From positions 124,001 to 188,000 of the forward strand of contig NZ_KB893637.1 of NCBI RefSeq assembly GCF_000374125.1: a stretch of DNA of 64,000 bases. Reading direction: 5' to 3'. Source of the DNA: Niabella aurantiaca DSM 17617. GTDB lineage: Bacteria > Bacteroidota > Bacteroidia > Chitinophagales > Chitinophagaceae. The notes under the pieces were generated by a model that had not been told where the DNA came from, did no database searches, and saw nothing but the letters and a program-made list of their open reading frames with translations. Shown here piece by piece: positions 8,446 through 15,867 of the stretch (its first letter is position 1; each line of letters begins with the position of its first letter). Position numbers and translations under genes: made by a program.

Positions 8446-9468
8446 TTAAACTGTCCAGGTTTTTAAACCGTGTTTTACAAATTGATAGTTGCGGTACTGA
8501 CCGCCAAATTGCTGAAGGCTGGTCCTTACTTTATATTTGGTATTGCCGGGGCAATAAAAGATCATAAAACCGCCACCGCCGGCACCGCTGATCTTACCGC
8601 CGGAGGCACCATTCTTTTTAGCTGTTTCATAAATGGTATCGATGAGCTCGTTATTGATACCGGCGGCCATGCGGCGTTTTTGCTCAAAACCGATGTCAAG
8701 GATCCGGCCGATCTCGTCCAGCTGTCCTTTCAGTAGGGCTTCTTTCATCATCTGGGCCTGTTGTTTGAGGTGGTGCATGGCCTCGATGGACCCGCTTTTT
8801 TTTGCGGTAACATTTTTGCTTTGTTCAATGATGATCTTGGCAGATTCCCTGCTGGTGGAGGTGTAATATAACAACAGGTTGTTTTCCAGCTCGTCGATGT
8901 ACCGCTGGCGGATCCGCAGAGGGTTTACAATAACCTTGTCGTTGTTGTAAAACTCCATGTAGTTCACGCCTCCGAAAGTGGCCGCATACTGATCCTGGCG
9001 GCCACCTGCCAGCTGCAGGTCACTGCGCTCAATCTCATAGGCATAGTGTGCAATATCGTATTCGCCCAGGGGTAATTGCAGCATTTCCACAAAGGCGCCC
9101 ACTATGGCCACTACCAGGGTGGATGAAGTGCCCAGGCCGGAGCCTGCCGGCGCGTCTACATAAGTGCTCAGCCGGAAACCCCCGTTATTAAAAGGATAAT
9201 CCTTCTGGATCCGGTTGTACACGCCTTTTAACAGGTCGAGATGCCCGTTTAGCGGCAGGTTTTCCGACCAGTCGAAGCAGGCTTGCTCATCCCGGTCCAA
9301 CGCCTCCAGACAAATTTTACCATCGCTGGTCCGCTCGATGGTGGCATTGGCATTTAAAGAAATGGTGGTGTTGAGAATGGCGCCGCCAAATTCATCGCAA
9401 TATGGGCTTACATCGGTGCCTCCGCCCGCCAGCCCGATCCTTAAAGGTGCTTTACTTCTGTGAATCAT
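8446..9468 (-). CDS. hddA: D-glycero-D-manno-heptose 7-phosphate kinase (GHMP family)
   Basis: 340 residues. Phosphorylates heptose 7-phosphate at C1 to give the 1,7-bisphosphate. N-terminus RSKAPLRIGLAGGGTDVSPY is the HddA/GHMP signature; the ATP loop is APAGSGLGTSSTLVVA (about 107-122) and the third GHMP motif is GASGGKISGAGGGGFMIFY (about 288-306). The alpha-anomer kinase HddA, rather than HldE, points to the GDP-heptose route used for S-layer or capsule glycans, not ADP-heptose for LPS core. It sits between the GT4 gene (11 bp) and gmhA (2 bp). Confidence 0.92.
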   Translation of the reverse strand: MIHRSKAPLRIGLAGGGTDVSPYCDEFGGAILNTTISLNANATIERTSDGKICLEALDRDEQACFDWSENLPLNGHLDLLKGVYNRIQKDYPFNNGGFRLSTYVDAPAGSGLGTSSTLVVAIVGAFVEMLQLPLGEYDIAHYAYEIERSDLQLAGGRQDQYAATFGGVNYMEFYNNDKVIVNPLRIRQRYIDELENNLLLYYTSTSRESAKIIIEQSKNVTAKKSGSIEAMHHLKQQAQMMKEALLKGQLDEIGRILDIGFEQKRRMAAGINNELIDTIYETAKKNGASGGKISGAGGGGFMIFYCPGNTKYKVRTSLQQFGGQYRNYQFVKHGLKTWTV

Positions 9469-9479
9469 TCATTATCCGT

Positions 9480-10631
9480 TTATGGAACCAGGTCAATGAT
9501 GGCATTGACAAGATTGGTCCAGCTATATTTTTCCTTTTCACTGCGAAGATGTGGAATAAAATGGGTTTCTCCTAATCTGAAGAATTCAAGAATGGCGCCC
9601 GCAATGGACGCCGCTTCCGGCTCTGCTACCAGCCCGCTTTTCATATGAGGGACCAGGGCCGGCAGCCCGCCTACATTGGTTACCACCATGGGTTTTTCAA
9701 AATAATAAGCCAGCGGTGTAACTCCGCTTTGCGTGGCATTGCGGTAGGGCTGTACCAGCAGGTCGGCGGCACATAAATAATATTTTACTTCGCTGTCCGG
9801 AATGAAACCGGTCCTCAGGATCAGCAGATCCCGGATATCCAGCCTGTCGATCAGGGCCTGATAGGCGGCCTCGTCTTCGTAGAATTCTCCCGCGATCAAT
9901 AATTTGAGATCTGAGATTTCTGATGTCTGGTCGCTGCCCGCTGACGGCTGCCTGCTGATGGCTGATATCGCTTCCAGCAGCAGGTCCAGCCCCTTGTATT
10001 TCCGGATGAACCCAAAGAATAAAAGGATCTTCCCGTTGGGAGGAAGCTTCAAATGCTCCCGGGCCTCTGTTTTGGAAACCGGCGTTCCGAACGTATCATA
10101 TAAAGGATGCGGAACCAGCAATGCCTTTTTTTGGGTGAACTGCCGCAGATCCTTCAGTACCTTTTCGCTCATGGTAATAAACCCGTCGCAGGCTTTTACA
10201 AAATACCTGGTGAACGGAATATCGCCGGGTCTTTTTTCATGGGGGATGATGTTGTCCGCAATGCAAATGATCTTTGTTTTTTTATTTTTCCGGATGCGCC
10301 GAAGGATCGTTCCCAGGGCGGGACCCATAAAGGGCAGCCAGTAGCGCACCACCACGATGTCCGGGGCTGCTTTTGCAATGTCACTGCCTACCTGTATCCA
10401 GTTGAGCGGATTGATGGCGTTGATGCGGGTATGGATCGTGATCTTTTCCGGAGCGGGATCATCCGTATATTGCGATTTTCCGGGGAAAAGAAAAGAGGGA
10501 TATTGTAATGAAAAGGACCAGATCGAACAATCGTAGCCGCTATCGGCAAATGCTTTTGCAAGCCGGTGATTGAAGGTGGCCAGGCCGCCCCGCAAAGGAT
10601 GGGCTGGCCCTATGATGATTACTTTCTGCAT
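9480..10631 (-). CDS. Glycosyltransferase family 4 protein
   Basis: 383-residue GT-B enzyme. N-terminal domain begins VIIIGPAHPLRGGLATFNHRLA (glycine loop for the acceptor side); the C-terminal nucleotide-sugar domain contains KILLFFGFIRKYKGLDLLLEA, LLIAGEFYE, and LLVQPYRNATQSGVTPLAYYF in place of the EX7E motif. No membrane segments. Likely transfers a sugar, possibly heptose, to a lipid-linked or S-layer glycan; donor and acceptor are inferred only from the neighbours. An odd insert (SRQPSAGSDQTSEISD) between the two conserved blocks is encoded by tandem heptanucleotide repeats. Confidence 0.88.
   Translation of the reverse strand: MQKVIIIGPAHPLRGGLATFNHRLAKAFADSGYDCSIWSFSLQYPSFLFPGKSQYTDDPAPEKITIHTRINAINPLNWIQVGSDIAKAAPDIVVVRYWLPFMGPALGTILRRIRKNKKTKIICIADNIIPHEKRPGDIPFTRYFVKACDGFITMSEKVLKDLRQFTQKKALLVPHPLYDTFGTPVSKTEAREHLKLPPNGKILLFFGFIRKYKGLDLLLEAISAISRQPSAGSDQTSEISDLKLLIAGEFYEDEAAYQALIDRLDIRDLLILRTGFIPDSEVKYYLCAADLLVQPYRNATQSGVTPLAYYFEKPMVVTNVGGLPALVPHMKSGLVAEPEAASIAGAILEFFRLGETHFIPHLRSEKEKYSWTNLVNAIIDLVP
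9904..9967. repeat. Heptanucleotide tandem repeats inside the GT4 gene
   Basis: Two adjacent arrays. 9904-9917 holds TTGAGAT and CTGAGAT, followed by degenerate units. 9933-9967 holds five head-to-tail units: GCTGCCC, GCTGACG, GCTGCCT, GCTGATG, GCTGATA. They encode roughly 20 residues inserted between two conserved GT4 blocks without breaking the frame. The first array is related to the intergenic array at 7801-7821. Confidence 0.65.
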
Positions 10632-10723
10632 AAATACAAGTTCATCGCCTGCCTTACCGGAACGGGCCGGCTAAAAGGTTTCTGTTCAACAGAACCCTGT
10701 TCAGCAGGAAATCTGCAACAAAA

Positions 10724-11668
10724 TTAATCCAATCCTGTTTTGGCCTCAATTAAATAGCTGTTGCGTCCCGGAGCATTCCGCGAAATCAGTTCTCCGATAA
10801 AACCCGCCATGAAAAGCTGTACGCCAATGACGACAGCGGTTAAAGAAATATAGAAACCGGGGCGGTTGGAGATGGAGAAGTCGGGACTGACGATCTTTGC
10901 GACGACCAGGTACAATGCGGAAAAAAAGCCGATCATAAAAAAGAGCATTCCCCATATGCCGAAGAAATGCATGGGGCGTTTTGAGAATTTTCCCACAAAA
11001 GTGATGGACAGCAGGTCCAGGAACCCATTGATGAAACGGTCCCATCCGAACTTGCTCACGCCATATTTGCGTTTACGATGCTCCACCACTTTTTCTCCGA
11101 TCTTTTTAAAACCGGCCCATCTGGCCAGTACCGGTATATAACGGTGCATTTCCCCATAGACCTCAATGCTCTTTACCACTTTTTTATTATAGGATTTCAG
11201 ACCGCAATTAAAGTCGTTCAGGTTTATTTTAGAAACTTTCCGGGTAACGGCGTTGAAGAATTTTGAAGGAATATTTTTGGTAAGCGTATTGTCGTACCGC
11301 ACCTTTTTCCATCCGCTCACCAGGTCGTACCGGTCTTCTGCGATCATGCGGTACAATTCCGGAATTTCATCCGGACTGTCCTGCAGGTCCGCGTCCATGG
11401 TAATGATCACATTGCCCTGTGTTACGCGGAACGCCTCATTCAGCGCGGCGGATTTGCCATAGTTGCGCTGGAATTTGATGCCTTTTATATAGGGGTTTTT
11501 TTCGCGGAGATCACCGATCACCCGCCAGGAGTCGTCCGTACTGCCATCGTCTACAAAAACGATCTCATAACTGAAATGGTTTTCCTGCATTACCCGGTCG
11601 ATCCACATGGCCAGTTCAGGTAGCGATTCTTCTTCGTTTAACAGAGGTATGACTACAGAGATATCCAT
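10724..11668 (-). CDS. Membrane glycosyltransferase family 2 (dolichyl-phosphate-mannose synthase-like)
   Basis: 314 residues. GT-A domain starts DISVVIPLLNEEESLPEL and contains VFVDDGSTDDS, the metal-binding ITMDADLQD (DxD), and FQRNYGKSAALN. Two transmembrane helices follow at about 235-260 (FGIWGMLFFMIGFFSALYLV) and 275-300 (ISLTAVVIGVQLFMAGFI), ending GRNSYLIE. This is the DPM1/GtrB-like class that transfers sugar from a nucleotide donor to polyprenyl phosphate at the inner membrane. Two bp downstream of the DUF4199 gene and 92 bp upstream of the GT4 gene; probably part of the same surface-glycan operon. Confidence 0.9.
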   Translation of the reverse strand: MDISVVIPLLNEEESLPELAMWIDRVMQENHFSYEIVFVDDGSTDDSWRVIGDLREKNPYIKGIKFQRNYGKSAALNEAFRVTQGNVIITMDADLQDSPDEIPELYRMIAEDRYDLVSGWKKVRYDNTLTKNIPSKFFNAVTRKVSKINLNDFNCGLKSYNKKVVKSIEVYGEMHRYIPVLARWAGFKKIGEKVVEHRKRKYGVSKFGWDRFINGFLDLLSITFVGKFSKRPMHFFGIWGMLFFMIGFFSALYLVVAKIVSPDFSISNRPGFYISLTAVVIGVQLFMAGFIGELISRNAPGRNSYLIEAKTGLD

Positions 11669-11670
11669 TT

Positions 11671-12156
11671 TTAGTTTTTCTTTGACAAAGATAAGATTCC
11701 GGCTACCACGGTAGTTACAACAACGCCTGTTAGAAGATAGCCGAAAACGGACCCGGACACTTTGATGGGGATATAATATTTGAGCGTATTTTTTGCCTGC
11801 TCTTCAATTTCGGCGGGAGTGCGGTCCTGGGGATTTTTTAAAAGATATGCTTTTGTTTCTGCGATGTTCTTGTTTATGATCTCCGGGTTGGCTTTCCAGA
11901 AAATAAAAGTGTATACCGACATGATCAGTGCAACGACCACGAAACACCGGAATCCCTGGTTGAACAGTGTACCAAACCGGGCGCCGCTCCATTTGGCCGC
12001 GGCATAAACCGCCCATACAATGCCTGCTCCAAAGATCAGGAATCCGATATATTGCAGGGGCGAATTGAGGGGTACATCTTTCCAGAACATCAGGATTCCT
12101 GCGCATACCATCAGCAGCCCCGTTATCAATCCTTTCTTTGTTGCGTTGATTACCAT
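11671..12156 (-). CDS. DUF4199 membrane protein
   Basis: 161 residues from the ATG at 12156 (MVINATKKGLITG); longer frames starting upstream lie inside the dihydroorotase-like gene and read as its antisense-like shadow. About four membrane segments: near 8-25, 35-52, 68-88 and 135-157. The pattern KKGLITG, GAGIVWAVY, FNQGFRCFVVVALIM and PAEIEEQAKNTL is that of the Bacteroidota DUF4199 family, often found just before a GT2 gene. It starts 1 bp after the previous stop and ends 2 bp before the GT2 gene. Function unknown; possibly a partner of the polyprenyl-phosphate glycosyltransferase. Confidence 0.85.
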   Translation of the reverse strand: MVINATKKGLITGLLMVCAGILMFWKDVPLNSPLQYIGFLIFGAGIVWAVYAAAKWSGARFGTLFNQGFRCFVVVALIMSVYTFIFWKANPEIINKNIAETKAYLLKNPQDRTPAEIEEQAKNTLKYYIPIKVSGSVFGYLLTGVVVTTVVAGILSLSKKN

Positions 12157-12157
12157 G

Positions 12158-13423
12158 CTAAATTGAAAGATTTGTTTGGTTATTATGAATAATGCCCAAT
12201 GGTTTGCCGGTGAGCGGCTTGCCGGAGAACGCGGAGTTCTTGCTTCGCGAGAGGATCGCACCGACAGAAAGCTCCCATTGCTGCTGCGGGCTGAAAACCG
12301 TAAGCGATGCCGTGTTGCCTTCTTCAATAGAAGGTACCGGCAGTCCCAGGATCTCCCGGGGATTGATGGAGAGCAGCTCCACCCAACGCTCCTGCGGCAC
12401 TTCCGGCAATACAGTATTCAGCACTGCGTAGGCGGTTTGCAAACCGATCATGCCGTTTTGGGCATATTCAAATTCCACCATTTTATGATCGGTATCGCAG
12501 GGGATATGATGTGTGGCGATACAATCGATGGATCCGTCCAGGATGCCCTTCTGCAGCGCCTTCCGGTCGCCGGTGGTGCGCAGGGGCGGGTTCAGCTTCA
12601 GGTTGGTGTCGTAGGTCTGCAGGTCTTCTTCCGTAAAAAATAGATGGGCCGGAGTTACCGAAACGGTCACATCCGTTTTTTTCTGGCGGGCTTCTTTTAC
12701 CAGCTTTAATGAGGCAGCGGTGGTAATGCCGGTCAGGTGCAGGCGGGAGTCTGCATACGCTGCAAGCTTCAGGTCCCTTGTGATCAGCAGCTCCTCCGCG
12801 ATGGCCGGTTTTGCCTGCAGGCCGAGCTGCGTGGACGTAATGCCTTCATTCATCAGCCCGTGGGGCTGTATGTCTTTGTTATCCGGCAGCTGGATCAGCA
12901 CCCCGTTGAAAGGCTTGATGTACTGGAGCGCCTTTACCATGATATCGGATGACTGGATGGCGTTTTTTCCATCGGTAAAGGCGATGGCACCGGATTGCCG
13001 CATATCATAGATCTCCGCCAGTTCTTTGCCCTCTGCATTCCGGGTAACCGCTCCCAGGGGATGAATGCTTACGGGCAATTGTGCGGCTTTTGCGCGGATG
13101 TACTCTACGGATGATTTCTGATCGATCGCCGGTTTGGTATTGGGCACAATACAAACATCGGTAAAGCCTCCTGCCGCCGCTGCCCGGGCACCGCTGGCCA
13201 GTGTTTCCCGGTACTCAAACCCGGGGTCTGCAAAGTCGGCAAACATATCCGTCCAGCCCGGGCTCACATGCAGCCCTTTGGCATCCAGTACCTTGGCGCC
13301 TTTTTGAGCGAGGCTTTTACCAATGGACTGAATGATTCCGTTTACAATAAGGATATCTGCCGTGCGACCATTAAAAGAAGAGGTGGGGTCGATGATCTTG
13401 GATTGCTTAATGAGAATTTTCAT
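12158..13423 (-). CDS. Dihydroorotase-like protein, predicted non-catalytic
   Basis: 421 residues with the full amidohydrolase fold of type I dihydroorotases (N-terminal beta sandwich, TIM barrel, C-terminal SINPREILGLP). Key residues are missing: the metal-binding HxHxR after PG(x)xD reads DMFADFADPG; the DHCE segment reads QLPDNKD; HVST reads TGITT; and the catalytic ATDHAPH reads ATHHIPC. It should therefore not bind the zinc pair or hydrolyse dihydroorotate. Inactive dihydroorotase homologues are known as structural partners of aspartate transcarbamoylase in Pseudomonas (PyrC'); that role here is inference. First gene of the minus-strand run that continues through DUF4199 and the glycosyltransferases. 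Confidence 0.88.
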   Translation of the reverse strand: MKILIKQSKIIDPTSSFNGRTADILIVNGIIQSIGKSLAQKGAKVLDAKGLHVSPGWTDMFADFADPGFEYRETLASGARAAAAGGFTDVCIVPNTKPAIDQKSSVEYIRAKAAQLPVSIHPLGAVTRNAEGKELAEIYDMRQSGAIAFTDGKNAIQSSDIMVKALQYIKPFNGVLIQLPDNKDIQPHGLMNEGITSTQLGLQAKPAIAEELLITRDLKLAAYADSRLHLTGITTAASLKLVKEARQKKTDVTVSVTPAHLFFTEEDLQTYDTNLKLNPPLRTTGDRKALQKGILDGSIDCIATHHIPCDTDHKMVEFEYAQNGMIGLQTAYAVLNTVLPEVPQERWVELLSINPREILGLPVPSIEEGNTASLTVFSPQQQWELSVGAILSRSKNSAFSGKPLTGKPLGIIHNNQTNLSI

Positions 13424-13557
13424 TAAGGTGCGAAGATAAGGTCAATTTCTGATTTTTAAAGGAATATGAGGATATGTTAGGTGGTTCCGGTATAAAAGTG
13501 GGGTCATGCCGGTAAAAACCAGTGAAAACAGGAAATGTAAAAATGTTCTGCGCTTCT

Positions 13558-13590
13558 TTTGACGGAGAAAGCGAAAATATATTATATTTG
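13558..13590 (+). promoter_or_regulatory. Promoter of tRNA-Pro
   Basis: TTTG (13558-13561), 21 bp, then TATATTTG (13583-13590): an exact match to the Bacteroidota -33/-7 consensus. Expected start site about 13595-13598, some 37 bases before the mature tRNA. Confidence 0.8.
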
Positions 13591-13633
13591 CAGCCCTTCC
13601 GGTAACCCCATATATAATGGAGGTAAAACAGTT

Positions 13634-13707
13634 CGGGACGTAGCGCAGCCCGGTAGCGCACTTGCATGGGGTGCAAGGGGTCGCTAGTTCGAATCTAGTC
13701 GTCCCGA
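13634..13707 (+). tRNA. tRNA-Pro (anticodon GGG)
   Basis: Full cloverleaf: acceptor CGGGACG/CGTCCCG, D arm GCGC/GCGC, anticodon stem CTTGC/GCAAG with loop ATGGGGT (anticodon GGG), T arm GCTAG-TTCGAAT-CTAGT. Discriminator base A; no CCA is encoded. Preceded by a consensus promoter and followed by a strong terminator and then recombinase debris, so this tRNA is the likely anchor of an integrated element. Confidence 0.97.
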
Positions 13708-13718
13708 CAAATAAAAAG

Positions 13719-13746
13719 GCTCAGCAGCGATGCTGGGCTTTTTTTT
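13719..13746 (+). terminator. Rho-independent terminator of tRNA-Pro
   Basis: Eight-bp stem GCTCAGCA/TGCTGGGC with a GCGA (GNRA) loop, then eight T. A near-identical hairpin occurs at 21228-21253 with no gene directly before it. Confidence 0.88.
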
Positions 13747-13813
13747 GTTGCCTTTTTTCTACCAAGTGGTACCCTTTCACGGATCAAGTGAAAACTTCAA
13801 ATTTGGGTATCAA

Positions 13814-13885
13814 ATGGGTATCAAAAACCAGAAAGGAACTGTAAGTATTGAAAATTACAGGTCCAGAATCCGGCTAAGGCGGAGG
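13814..13885 (+). pseudogene. Tyrosine recombinase remnant (N-terminus only)
   Basis: About 24 residues, MGIKNQKGTVSIENYRSRIR and onward, match the start of Bacteroidota tyrosine integrases, where this motif opens the arm-binding domain. Homology stops near 13885 at a junction with a serine recombinase fragment on the other strand. Position directly downstream of a tRNA and pointing away from it is typical for the integrase of a tRNA-inserted element. Family call rests on a short match. Confidence 0.55.
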
Positions 13886-13887
13886 CA

Positions 13888-14105
13888 TAAAAGCTGTCTT
13901 CTTTTGATGACTTGTTTTTGATCGCTATCATCAGCTTTTTCCATTCAGGCCGGTTGAAGTTTTCGGCTGAGAAATCTTCACGATAGATACCCTTGACTTC
14001 AATATCGTTATACTCACAATATTTCAATAGCCGATCTTCTTGCTCTGGTAAGGAATATCCTTTTCTCTTTTGCTCATCCGTGCTGCTTACACACAAGAGC
14101 CGCGT
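13888..14105 (-). pseudogene. Large serine recombinase remnant
   Basis: About 70 residues read VSSTDEQKRKGYSLPEQEDR, LLKYCEYNDIEVKGIYREDF, SAENFNRPEWKKLMIAIKNK. This is the N-terminal resolvase domain of Bacteroidota serine recombinases (VSTDEQ, EDxSA, FNRPEW). The C-terminal part is absent: the frame runs into the antisense of the tyrosine integrase remnant. The residues upstream of the VSSTDEQ segment do not look like a normal start. No function is expected. Confidence 0.75.
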
Positions 14106-14619
14106 TTCCCGACAATTTACTGCCGCCGCAAAATCGTACCTACAAGATGGTCTGACAGGGCTGGCGTTGGCCAAAGGCCTGTCCGTAATGATTACAGAAG
14201 TATTGACTAAACCTGGATGAAGTATCCGATCACTGATACGAAATGCCGGTTTTGTATGGTGTCCGGATTTTTAATTATTCCGTGAAATGGACACGGCGTC
14301 ATTTTTTAAAAATAAAAAAATTAGAATAAATCACAATTCTATATTATATTTACCCTGGCCAATTTGAACCAGCAATAACAAAAATTTAGTCAAACATCTG
14401 TTTAAAATAATGGGAAGACAAATGCGTAAGTAACCCTCTAATCTGCATAGTTTTCCAAAATGTTTTACAGACACCGTTCAATTAGTAGCTGTATTCAACA
14501 TGAATACGCGTGTAGTCGTTTCGGATTTTTAAACGACCATTTTTCAAGAGCCCGTTTCTTGATAGGTACGTATTCATGTAAATACGTTCGTTAAGGATTA
14601 AGACCAAAATACTATTCAA
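14106..14619. other. AT-rich spacer without an intact gene
   Basis: Non-coding stretch between the recombinase debris and the oxidase cargo. The first ~115 bases may hold more gene debris (a short plus-strand frame ends at 14220). The rest is AT-rich, with a pair of inverted 10-mers at 14499-14508 and 14569-14578 and the presumed promoter of the gene at 14620. Confidence 0.6.
14499..14578. repeat. Spaced inverted repeat CATGAATACG / CGTATTCATG
   Basis: Perfect 10-base arms at 14499-14508 and 14569-14578, 42 bp upstream of the first oxidase gene. The inner halves (TGAATACG and CGTATTCA) equal the two overlapping halves of the LacI-type palindrome that flanks the regulator gene at 36031-37053. 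It could be a looping operator or chance. Confidence 0.45.
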
Positions 14620-15810
14620 ATGGATAATCATTTCGATGTTATCGTTATCGGCGGTGGCCCGATGGGGCTTGCCTGTGCCTATGAAATCGGCAAGAGAAAG
14701 GCATCCGTCCTGGTACTTGAACGGTTTCAATGCCTTAATCAGAAAGGCAGTTCCGCCGGCGTTTCCCGGCAATACCGCATCCCTTATCCCGATACCTATA
14801 TGGTAAAAATGGCTTTGGATGCCCAACCCTATTGGGATGCCCTTCAGCTACGTACCAGGACACCATTGATGGACAAAGTAGGCACTTTGTGGTTCGGAGA
14901 TCCAACGGTTGATTCTACAGAAGGCAATATTGGAGCGGCAGAAAAAGCGCTTCAGCAGCTAAACGTAAAATATGATAGCCTGACGGTCGAAAATATTGAA
15001 GACGATTTCCATTTTAAAAACTTACCCAAAAATTACACAGGATTATTTCAGGCAGATGGGGCAAGCATCAATCTGGCAGCGACTTTGCAGTCGCTTTTTG
15101 ATCTGAACAACAAAAATCCTGATGTTCATCTAAAGGAAAATGCCCGGGTAATAAAAATCGAACGGAAGGATGGGATTTTTTATGTCAGCACATCCGAAAA
15201 AGTTTTCACGACACCAAAGCTGGTAATTACACCCGGTCCTTACATTAATGAAGTGCTTAAATTACAGGAGTTCCATGTGGCGGTTACTTATTGGGAGATG
15301 TCTTCTGCTTATTTTAGAAGAAAGGACCCCAACATCCAATATCCTACCTGGTTTGTTTTCCAGAATGCTATCGAAGCAAATGGCAACCAGTTTTACGGAT
15401 TCCCAGGTGTGGATTGGGATTTCCCTGGATATATAAGGGTTGCACCCGATTTTGTGATCCAGCCGTTGGATAATCCGGAGAATGCCACCCATAAACCCGA
15501 TCCTCAGGCTTTGGGATATACCGCCCAATGGGTAAAAGATCATATGACGGGTTTGGATATCGTTCCCGAGCATACATCCACCTGCCTCATTGCCTTATCG
15601 AAAATCAAAACAAAGGAATTGTTGCTGGATTTTGCACCGGACTATATTCCCGGCCATGAAGATATCGTTATCTATGGTACGGGGTGGGCAGCTAAATTCA
15701 TCCCCTTCCTGGGAAAATTACTTGCCGATATGGCTCTGGACGGTAAAACCGATTATGATATTGCTCCCTTCCAGTTAGGTTTGAAATATTTCACCTCATT
15801 AAAACGATGA
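14620..15810 (+). CDS. FAD-dependent amine/amino-acid oxidase, MSOX/SoxA-like
   Basis: 396 residues, near the ~390 of monomeric sarcosine oxidase and N-methyltryptophan oxidase. FAD motif DVIVIGGGPMGLACAYEIGK (residues 6-25), then the MSOX-like stretch RFQCLNQKGSSAGVSRQYRI matching the known GSS(H/A)GxSR(I/Q) flavin contact. A Cys in STCLIALS sits where MSOX attaches FAD covalently, and GTGWAAKFIPFLGKLLADMA is the C-terminal flavin contact. No signal peptide. It should oxidise a secondary amine or amino acid with release of hydrogen peroxide; the substrate is unknown. First gene of a four-gene plus-strand cargo. Confidence 0.85.
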   Translation: MDNHFDVIVIGGGPMGLACAYEIGKRKASVLVLERFQCLNQKGSSAGVSRQYRIPYPDTYMVKMALDAQPYWDALQLRTRTPLMDKVGTLWFGDPTVDSTEGNIGAAEKALQQLNVKYDSLTVENIEDDFHFKNLPKNYTGLFQADGASINLAATLQSLFDLNNKNPDVHLKENARVIKIERKDGIFYVSTSEKVFTTPKLVITPGPYINEVLKLQEFHVAVTYWEMSSAYFRRKDPNIQYPTWFVFQNAIEANGNQFYGFPGVDWDFPGYIRVAPDFVIQPLDNPENATHKPDPQALGYTAQWVKDHMTGLDIVPEHTSTCLIALSKIKTKELLLDFAPDYIPGHEDIVIYGTGWAAKFIPFLGKLLADMALDGKTDYDIAPFQLGLKYFTSLKR

Positions 15811-15867
15811 ACCTTTTTCCGTTTATCCAACCCATTACTTTATCCAGCAATAAAAAATCATTATGTT

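Noticed and set aside
13407-13676. 89-residue minus-strand frame running through the tRNA-Pro gene
   Set aside because: It would be read through a tRNA and its promoter on the other strand; no homology.
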